The notes under the pieces were generated by a model, which saw only the letters and a list, made by a program, of their open reading frames with translations, made no database searches and was not told the DNA's origin. A stretch of 64,000 nt of DNA, from positions 868,001 to 932,000 of the forward strand of contig CBDDCY010000013.1 in the NCBI GenBank assembly GCA_965226435.1. Reading direction: 5' to 3'. The translations under genes were made by a program, and so were the position numbers. Source of the stretch: UBA6623 sp965226435 (GTDB lineage Bacteria; Acidobacteriota; Terriglobia; Bryobacterales; UBA6623). Each line of letters starts with the position of its first letter. Positions within the stretch are counted from its first letter, which is position 1. Shown here in pieces: positions 57,948 through 64,000 of the stretch.

Positions 57948-60395
57948 TTAGGAAGCCACCTCTTCTAGGGCGGGCATTTTGTGTTTGCACTCGCTGTTGG
58001 GGCATTGCAGAAATGACCCGCTTTTGAGATTCTTGGCTTCCATGTAGGGGTTGCCGCATTCGGGGCATTTCATGTCGATGGGCTTGGCCCATGCCGTGAA
58101 ATCGCAATCGGGGTAACGGGTACAACCGTAGAAGGTCTTGCCGCGCTTGGATCGCCGTTGGACGATTTCGCCTTTGCAAGCCTCGCGGGGGCAGGCCAGC
58201 CCGATAGTCTCCTGTTTGATGTAGCGGCAATTGGGGTAGTCACTGCACGCGGTGAACTCGCCGAATCGGCCCGTCTTGCGCACCATTTGGCTGTCGCATT
58301 GGGGGCATTTCTCGTCGAGCGGGGTATCGGGCTTGCGCTCTTGTTTGCCGACTTGGCGGGTGGTCTTGCAATCGGGATAGCCGGTGCAGGCGTAGAACAT
58401 CCCGAAGCGTCCGCGCTTGAGGGCCATCGGCCGCCCGCAGTTGTCGCAGTAATCCGTCTCGCCTTCCAACTTCGAAAGGTCGGCGCTGTCGACATCGGGC
58501 AGATCGACCGTCAGCTCGCGGGTGTTGGTGCAATCGGGATAGCCGCTGCAAGCGATGAAGCTGCCGTGCTTGCCCCAGCGAATGACCATCGGCTTGGAGC
58601 ACTTATCGCATGTTAGGTCGGTCGGGCGCTCCATCCTCTTCATGTCCGTCATGGTCTTGGCGGCATTATCGAGGTCTTTGGAGAATTTTTCGTAGAACGC
58701 GCCGATCGACTCGCGCCAACTGCGCTTGCCGTCTTCGATGTCGTCGAGCTCTTCTTCCATCTTCGCCGTGTAGGCCACGTCGAAAATGTCATTGAAGGCT
58801 TCGAGCAGCAACTGGGTAACGACCATGCCGAGTTCGGTCGGGAAGAAGCGGCCGCCGGTCTTCTTGACGTATTCGCGGTCTTGAATCGTCGACAGGATGG
58901 CGGCGTAGGTGGACGGGCGGCCGACTCCGCAGGCCTCCAGTTCCTTGACGAGCGTGGCTTCGGTGTAGCGCGGCGGCGGTTCGGTGAAGTGCTGCTCGGG
59001 GAGCAGTTTCTTCAGCGAAAGCTTGTCGCCCTTTTCGACCAAGGGCAGCTTGGTCTTGAGATCGGCGTCCTCTTGATCCTTTTGGTCTTTGCCTTCTTCG
59101 TAGACGCGGCGAAAACCGTCGAACTTGGGAACCGATCCCGAGGCCCGAAATAGGTAACTGTGTTCGTCACTTCCCGCGACGCCGATTTCGATCGAGGTCT
59201 GGTCGAAGACGGCGGGCTTCATCTGCGAGGCGACGAAGCGGTTCCAGATCAAGGTGTAGACCTTGAACTCGTCTTCGCCCAAGTGCTTCTTAAGGAATTC
59301 GGGGGTTCGTTCGACCGAGGTGGGCCGAATCGCCTCGTGCGCGTCCTGCGCTTTCTTTTTGGTCTTATAAGCGTTGGGCTCTTGGGGCAAGTACTCGCCG
59401 CCGTATTGCTTTTGGATGAAGCCTCGGCACTCGGTAACGGCGTCGTCGGAGACGCGGACCGAGTCGGTTCTCATGTAGGTGATCAGACCGACCGCCCCTT
59501 CGCTGCCCAGCTCAATACCTTCATAGAGCCGCTGTGCCAGCATCATCGTGCGCTTCACGCTGAAACGCGCCCTTCGCGCGGACTCTTGTTGCAGCGTCGA
59601 GGTGATGAAGGGCGCGACGGGATTGCGCTTGCGTTCCTTGGTGGTTACCGACTCGACCGCCCAATCGGCTTCGTTGACAGCCGCGACGATCGCGCTCGAC
59701 GACTTCTCGTCGCCGACTTCGATGTTCTTGCCGTCCTTGCGGGCGAACTTGGCGGTGAATTGCGGCGGATTCTCGGCACGCAGGCATGCTTCGATGGTCC
59801 AATATTCCTTCTTCTCGAAGGCCTTGATTTCTTTCTCGCGTTCGACAGCCAGTCGGAGAGCGACGGTCTGCACGCGACCGGCGGAGAGGCCGCGGCGCAC
59901 TTTATCCCAAAGAAGCGGTGAGATCTTATAGCCGACCAGGCGGTCGAGCACGCGGCGGGCCTGTTGCGCGTCGACGCGGTTGAGGTTGATCGTTCCCGGC
60001 TGCTCGAAAGCCTTGGCGATACCCTTCTTGGTAATCTCGTTGAACAGAACGCGGTAGATCTTGAGGGTTTCTTTGCGTTTACCCTGCAGCACTTCGGCGA
60101 GGTGGTAACAAATCGCTTCGCCTTCGCGGTCCGGGTCAGCGGCGAGATAGATGGCGGAGGACTTTCGGGCGTCCCTGCGCAACTCTTCGATCAGACCTTT
60201 CTTGCCTTCGATGACGGCATAGGTGGGCTCGAAATCGCCGTCGACATTCACCGCCAAGTCGTTCTTCGGCAGGTCTTGGACATGCCCGAGCGACGCCTTG
60301 ACGATGTAGTCCTTACCCAGATACTTGCCGATCGTACGAGCCTTGGCCGGGGACTCGACAACAACAAGGGCCTTGTTCTGTGCTGCTTTTGCCAT
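57948..60395 (-). CDS. topA: DNA topoisomerase I (type IA)
   Basis: An 815-residue protein. The TOPRIM domain has ALVVVESPAKARTIGKYLG and YLAADPDREGEAICYHLAE; the DNA-gate domain contains the catalytic Y307 in GLITYMRTDSVRVS. Four to five C-terminal C4 zinc ribbons follow (CDKCSKPMVIRWGKHGSFIA and repeats, to the final CPECGN). The enzyme relaxes negative supercoils. A good ATG is at 60395. The dprA gene lies 93 bp upstream on the same strand; the dprA-topA order is widely conserved. Most of the long opposite-strand frames here are shadows. Confidence 0.96.
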   Translation of the reverse strand: MAKAAQNKALVVVESPAKARTIGKYLGKDYIVKASLGHVQDLPKNDLAVNVDGDFEPTYAVIEGKKGLIEELRRDARKSSAIYLAADPDREGEAICYHLAEVLQGKRKETLKIYRVLFNEITKKGIAKAFEQPGTINLNRVDAQQARRVLDRLVGYKISPLLWDKVRRGLSAGRVQTVALRLAVEREKEIKAFEKKEYWTIEACLRAENPPQFTAKFARKDGKNIEVGDEKSSSAIVAAVNEADWAVESVTTKERKRNPVAPFITSTLQQESARRARFSVKRTMMLAQRLYEGIELGSEGAVGLITYMRTDSVRVSDDAVTECRGFIQKQYGGEYLPQEPNAYKTKKKAQDAHEAIRPTSVERTPEFLKKHLGEDEFKVYTLIWNRFVASQMKPAVFDQTSIEIGVAGSDEHSYLFRASGSVPKFDGFRRVYEEGKDQKDQEDADLKTKLPLVEKGDKLSLKKLLPEQHFTEPPPRYTEATLVKELEACGVGRPSTYAAILSTIQDREYVKKTGGRFFPTELGMVVTQLLLEAFNDIFDVAYTAKMEEELDDIEDGKRSWRESIGAFYEKFSKDLDNAAKTMTDMKRMERPTDLTCDKCSKPMVIRWGKHGSFIACSGYPDCTNTRELTVDLPDVDSADLSKLEGETDYCDNCGRPMALKRGRFGMFYACTGYPDCKTTRQVGKQERKPDTPLDEKCPQCDSQMVRKTGRFGEFTACSDYPNCRYIKQETIGLACPREACKGEIVQRRSKRGKTFYGCTRYPDCDFTAWAKPIDMKCPECGNPYMEAKNLKSGSFLQCPNSECKHKMPALEEVAS

Positions 60396-60488
60396 GGTTT
60401 CGCTTCAAGCTCCTACAAGATCGAGACGCTCATGGGAAAGGATCATCGAGACAACCGAAGACCCCCTTCCTTTACTTATTACCATGGT

Positions 60489-61667
60489 TCACGACCAGAT
60501 GCGTACGAAATGCTTGCCGGGAAGCTGCTTGACCACTCCGTAGAGCTCGAGTTCGCTCAGCGCGGCGAGGACTTCAGACGGCGAGCGATCTTCCATCGCG
60601 TCGATCACGTCATCGACCTGCATGGCGGTATCGACTCGGAGCAACGAGAAGATTTTCTTTCCAAGCGGCGAGGCCCCGCCCTTCCAAATGGATGCTTGCG
60701 AGGGGGAAGAAGTTTCAGCCGCATGTGCACTTTCTTCTTCCATGGCCTTTTCGGCCCGGCGCGCCAACTCCGCCCGCACTTCGGCGGGAAGCTCCTCGAT
60801 GACGTCCTCGACCTGCTGTACCAACTTCGCCCCCTGCTTGATCAAAAGGTTCGGGCCCCAACTGGGCTTCGAAGCGATACTGCCGGGCACCGCGAGCACT
60901 GCGCGGCCCTGATCGAGCGCCAGACGGGCGGTGATCAGCGAGCCGCTGTATTGCGCGGCTTCGACCACCATCACACCGTAGCTGAGGCCGCTGATAATGC
61001 GGTTGCGGATCGGAAAGTTCTGCGGAAAAGCCGTGGACCCCATTGGGAATTCCGAAACCACCAATCCGCGTTGGGCCACCTCGTCGATCAGCTTTCGATT
61101 CTCGGGCGGGTAGACCACATCGACGCCATTGCCCAACACGGCAATGGTTTCTCCCGAACCGGCGGCGGCGCCCCTGTGAGCCGCCGAATCGATTCCGCGC
61201 GCCAAACCACTGACGATCGTCAATCCGGCCAAAGAAAGTTCGCGGCCGAACTTTTCCGCTACGCTTCGCCCGTAAGGCGTCGGACGCCGCGAGCCGACAA
61301 TCGCCATCGAGTCGGTCACCAGCAGCTCGGCGCGGCCGCGGGCATAGAGCAAAATCGGCGGATCATAGATTTCCTTCAGGCGGACGGGATACCTGGGATC
61401 GTGGAACGTCACGATCTCTACGCCGGCTTCGGCGACTTTCTTGAGTTCCGTCGCCGCGTCCTCAAACGACAGCCCCGAGTGAATGGCATCCGCCACGGCT
61501 CGGCGGATACCGCACGAGCGCAGTTCACTGAGCGAAGCATGGAAAACCGCTCCCGGATTTCCGAACGCTCGAATTAACTTGAGTGCGTTCCGCGCTCCCA
61601 GCCCCGGAACAAGGTGTAACGCCGACCAGTCAAGCTGCGCTTCCCGGCCGGACGAAGCGGCTGCCAT
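60489..61667 (-). CDS. dprA: DNA-processing protein DprA (Smf)
   Basis: A 392-residue protein. A SAM-like N-terminal region (WSALHLVPGLGARNALKLIR) precedes the Rossmann-like DprA core with MAIVGSRRPTPYGRSVAEKF, IVSGLARGIDSAAHRGAAAG, FPIRNRIISGLSYGVMVVEA and LAVPGSIASKPSWGPNLLIK. A C-terminal winged helix (about 325-392) ends VVKQLPGKHFVRIW. DprA loads RecA on incoming single-stranded DNA during transformation. Together with comF it suggests uptake capability, although no comEC or pilus gene is visible here. It is the upstream gene of the dprA-topA pair. Confidence 0.95.
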   Translation of the reverse strand: MAAASSGREAQLDWSALHLVPGLGARNALKLIRAFGNPGAVFHASLSELRSCGIRRAVADAIHSGLSFEDAATELKKVAEAGVEIVTFHDPRYPVRLKEIYDPPILLYARGRAELLVTDSMAIVGSRRPTPYGRSVAEKFGRELSLAGLTIVSGLARGIDSAAHRGAAAGSGETIAVLGNGVDVVYPPENRKLIDEVAQRGLVVSEFPMGSTAFPQNFPIRNRIISGLSYGVMVVEAAQYSGSLITARLALDQGRAVLAVPGSIASKPSWGPNLLIKQGAKLVQQVEDVIEELPAEVRAELARRAEKAMEEESAHAAETSSPSQASIWKGGASPLGKKIFSLLRVDTAMQVDDVIDAMEDRSPSEVLAALSELELYGVVKQLPGKHFVRIWS

Positions 61668-61738
61668 CCAGTTCCCTGAAGTACGGACTGTATCAGTCGG
61701 CGGCGATTAGGTCAAGCGGGTTATTGGGTTGAAAAGGC

Positions 61739-62071
61739 TTACTTGGCGTCTCCGGAAGGGCCGGCGGCGGCCAATCGAGCTTCCACTTGATCGAGGGAGA
61801 GGCCTTCGACGGCGATAAGCTTTTGGCGGCTTGTCTTGCCCTGGGCGACGCGAACCGCCGAGCGTGGGACGCCCAGGGTTTTGGCCGGAAATTCTATGCA
61901 GGCGCGATTGGCTCGGCCTTCCACGGGGGGTGAGGTGATGGCGAGTTGCCGGCCTCGGGCGGTCTTTTCGCCCAAGCGGTTGCGGGAGGCGCCGGGTTGC
62001 AGGTGGATGGCGATGAGGGCGGGTTTTTCTGGTGAGTTGGGCGGGGTGTGGCGGGTGTGGCGGGTCTTCAT
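61739..62071 (-). CDS. DUF167 (YggU) family protein
   Basis: A protein of about 110 residues. The family core is visible: IAIHLQPGASRNRLG, LAITSPPVEGRANRACIEF, and LGVPRSAVRVAQGKTSRQKL. The fold is a small alpha/beta domain of unknown function. The start ATG at 62071 is preferred over 62134, because the extra residues (MRMPVARRR) are not family-like. It is on the same strand as dprA, 71 bp before its start, so the three genes may form one unit. Confidence 0.85.
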   Translation of the reverse strand: MKTRHTRHTPPNSPEKPALIAIHLQPGASRNRLGEKTARGRQLAITSPPVEGRANRACIEFPAKTLGVPRSAVRVAQGKTSRQKLIAVEGLSLDQVEARLAAAGPSGDAK

Positions 62072-62511
62072 CGGTTGGTGCCGGGGGCGAGGATTGGTAT
62101 GTAGTGTACGCCGGCGGGCAACAGGCATTCTCATCGCGGGGCGTGGGAGCGGTTGTTCAACGCCTCTTCTGGATGACGAGACCGTTCACCGATCCTGGCG
62201 GCGGCCAAACCCTGAAATGCGAAACGAACCCAATTGCGTTGTCAATGCCCCGCCGCGACCGTCATTTTCGCGGCCGCGGTTCCAGACGACCAACGGTAGA
62301 CACAAGGACAATCTGATCGGATAGCTCGGCCCTCCGATAGCCAATCCGAACGGATAGCCCGACCCGAGATTCCACCGGGGCCGGTCAAGCTCCCGGAATC
62401 TTTAGTTGTGCGGCATCAGTAACTTACAACAATTCGATCCCTTCCCGGCCAAATTGGCCCGGCGCATGCTATAAGGGATACGACGCGCAAAGGAAAACGA
62501 GGAGATCGACA
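62072..62511. other. Gene-free gap upstream of the kinase-like gene
   Basis: No gene is supported. It contains short, loosely repeated GGATAG/CCGATAG words near 62320-62360, a TATAAG hexamer at 62470-62475 that could be a -10, and a GAGGAGA ribosome-binding site just before 62512. Confidence 0.5.
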
Positions 62512-63354
62512 ATGCTCAATTACCGAAAAGTTTCTATCGCCACTCTGGCGGCCCTAGCGGTCTTAGCCGCCGAACCGGTCCGCGTCACGGGGTCCGACTT
62601 TTCCGCTTTGACTGACAGCGAGAAGGAAGAGTTCTTGCGAAACGCCGAGGTGAAGCGCCAACGCGACATCGGCATCGGGATCAACAACACCGTAAGGGTC
62701 ACCCTCACCGATGGCCGCCTCACCCACGATGCTCATGTGCAAACCGTGGATATCCACAAGACGTCCTACCCGACGATTAACGGAGTGGAGCTCAACTTTC
62801 GCGACCGCTACCAGTTCAACATCGCCGCCTACAAGCTCGACCGGCTGATTGGCCTCAACATGGTCCCCGTCTCGGTCGAACGCAGGATCGGCCGGAACAC
62901 CGGCTCAGTGACGTGGTGGGTCGACGACGTCGCCATGATGGAACGCGAACGCCTTCACAAGAAGATGCGCGTACCGCCCCAAAAGAACGCGGGTTGGAAC
63001 GACCAAATGTTCCAAATCAGGATTTTCAACGAGCTGATCTACAACACCGACGCCAATATCGGCAACATCTTGATCACGAAAGATTGGGATGTTCGGATCA
63101 TCGACTTTACGCGCGCGTTTCGCACGCACACGAAACTGCGGGCGCCCGAAAACCTGCGCCGCTGCGACCCCCGTGTGTTGCAAGGGTTGCGCGACCTCAA
63201 CATAGACGTCTTGCGGCGTGAAATGGAGGGGCTTCTTAGCAAGGGCGAAATGAAGGGTCTGTTGGCGCGCCGCGATAAGATCGTCGAATTCTTTGACCGC
63301 GAGATCGCGTCGAAAGGGGAACAGGCCGTCCTGTGCAGCCGCCCGGGGCACTAA
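62512..63354 (+). CDS. Exported protein with an atypical (PI3K/HipA/Fam20-like) kinase core
   Basis: A 280-residue protein with a signal-like N-terminus (VSIATLAALAVLAAEPVRVT, about 7-26). VQTVDIHKTSYP (about 76-87) offers a Lys that could bind ATP. ELNFRDRYQFNIAAYKLDRL with GL and VPVSVERRI resembles the helix and strand after it. YNTDANIGNILI (177-188) looks like the catalytic loop (D and N) and VRIIDFTRAFR (194-204) like the metal-binding loop of PI3K/HipA/Fam20-type kinases. All pieces are in the right order and spacing, but the similarity is distant and I cannot confirm activity. A strong ribosome-binding site (GAGGAGA) precedes the ATG. The next gene, 56 bp away, is also an exported protein, which could be a substrate or partner. 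Confidence 0.6.
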   Translation: MLNYRKVSIATLAALAVLAAEPVRVTGSDFSALTDSEKEEFLRNAEVKRQRDIGIGINNTVRVTLTDGRLTHDAHVQTVDIHKTSYPTINGVELNFRDRYQFNIAAYKLDRLIGLNMVPVSVERRIGRNTGSVTWWVDDVAMMERERLHKKMRVPPQKNAGWNDQMFQIRIFNELIYNTDANIGNILITKDWDVRIIDFTRAFRTHTKLRAPENLRRCDPRVLQGLRDLNIDVLRREMEGLLSKGEMKGLLARRDKIVEFFDREIASKGEQAVLCSRPGH

Positions 63355-63410
63355 ACCGGTCGCCGTGTCTCGTCGAGACTACCAAGATGATCCGGAAATA
63401 GGAGAGCAAC

Positions 63411-64000
63411 ATGAATAGCCAAACAAGACCGCACGACCGAACAAGCACTCACTGCAAATCGCCGGCAAACGGGCGCATAGCCGCCGTCGCGGGCCTGATG
63501 TTGTTCGGCTTGACAGCCGCCGCCTCCCAACCCCACTCTTTATCGGAAGCCGAGGCTGAGCGGGTTCTCGAAACAACCTCGATCGTTTCCGAAAACGCCG
63601 CCGCCAACTTCCCGAAAGCCGTTTCCACCTCGCCGGTCTTGATCAATTCCAACGGGCCGGCCCCGGTCAATCAACGCTGCTTCGATTCCTGGCGCCGGAC
63701 TTTCCAGCAGCTCGCCGAAAAAGGCTACCTGTCGGAGTTTCATGAGATCGACGACCGTCTCGGCGTCGATGTCGGCCATCTCACCGCGACAGGTAAACGC
63801 TATTTCCGCTCGCTGATGCCCGGCAGCATCTATTGGCTCGTGCGGGTCGCCCCCGCCGACGCGGCCCACGACGTAACCGTCACCGACATTCGCCACGAGA
63901 AACGCAAGCGGGCCGTGGTCGAGTTTCGTTATGCCGTCTCCGAACCCTTCCACCTCATGTGGAGCAACCGCTTGTTCGACGGCGAGTGCCGCGGTGAAAT
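63411..64000 (+). CDS. Exported protein of unknown function, 3' part missing
   Basis: The frame is open from ATG 63411 to the window end (196 complete codons). A good ribosome-binding site (GGAGAG) precedes it. The N-terminus has a basic, polar start and then a hydrophobic segment (IAAVAGLMLFGLTAAASQPH, about 23-42) with a signal-peptidase-like end. The rest is soluble, with strands such as SPVLINSNGPAPVNQRCFDS and RYFRSLMPGSIYWLVRVA. No family is recognised. It follows the kinase-like gene closely, suggesting one operon. Confidence 0.65.
   Translation, partial: MNSQTRPHDRTSTHCKSPANGRIAAVAGLMLFGLTAAASQPHSLSEAEAERVLETTSIVSENAAANFPKAVSTSPVLINSNGPAPVNQRCFDSWRRTFQQLAEKGYLSEFHEIDDRLGVDVGHLTATGKRYFRSLMPGSIYWLVRVAPADAAHDVTVTDIRHEKRKRAVVEFRYAVSEPFHLMWSNRLFDGECRGE

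Noticed and set aside
59964..61577. A 537-codon frame opposite topA and dprA
   Set aside because: It spans two well-supported genes and their intergenic gap on the other strand, and has no recognisable domain.
1..64000. CRISPR arrays, rRNA, prophage structural genes or a biosynthetic gene cluster
   Set aside because: No regularly spaced direct repeats, no rRNA-like stretches and no capsid, tail, NRPS or PKS signatures were seen.

Overview
The window is about 64 kb of GC-rich bacterial chromosome from a Gram-negative heterotroph. Several traits suggest Acidobacteriota, perhaps a Solibacter/Bryobacter-like lineage. These are secreted TIM-barrel sugar isomerases with Tat-like signals, a cytochrome c/copper-monooxygenase-like fusion, a GMC oxidoreductase, a sigma/anti-sigma/B-box/DUF4097 operon, pdxST, and many dispersed intergenic repeats. 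The assignment is inferred from gene content only; no rRNA, tRNA or CRISPR array was found.

Layout. 1-8.6 kb: a cut-off SGNH-like gene, a TorF-type porin, a PQQ-like beta-propeller, a small DMT transporter, the cytochrome c/monooxygenase fusion, then a DksA-type zinc finger - comF - HNH - transglutaminase run behind a near-consensus promoter. 8.6-16 kb: a frameshifted NB-ARC/TPR protein, a repeat-rich gap, a MATE exporter, yggX, a TIM-barrel isomerase, yvcK and a histone-H1-like/TPR fusion. 16-22 kb: a lipoprotein/ABC export operon, scpAB and a second TIM-barrel enzyme. 22-32 kb: GMC oxidoreductase, prolyl oligopeptidase, a SoxC-like molybdoenzyme, a degenerate histidine-kinase ATPase, a frameshifted NarL-type regulator, a Rieske/glutamate-synthase fusion and murB.

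32.3-38.5 kb is an accessory block of visibly lower GC. It starts with an intact ISNCY (IS1202-like) element with a perfect 17-bp target duplication, followed by a strong promoter, three genes of unknown function, a transposase remnant and an IS3-family element.

38.6-64 kb is mostly core-like. It holds an ECF sigma/anti-sigma/B-box/DUF4097 operon, a two-subunit molybdenum hydroxylase, a sulfate assimilation operon (sat-cysH-cysC plus a PHP phosphatase that may remove pAp) and a sensor kinase. Next come aldose epimerase with a zinc-ribbon protein and a DUF697 protein, pdxS-pdxT, a LMW phosphatase, a flippase, topA-dprA, a DUF167 gene and an exported protein with an atypical kinase-like core.

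The most unusual content is the set of domain fusions, two genes each broken by one apparent missing base, four families of dispersed intergenic repeats and the IS-bounded unknown genes. No complete defence or biosynthetic system could be recognised.
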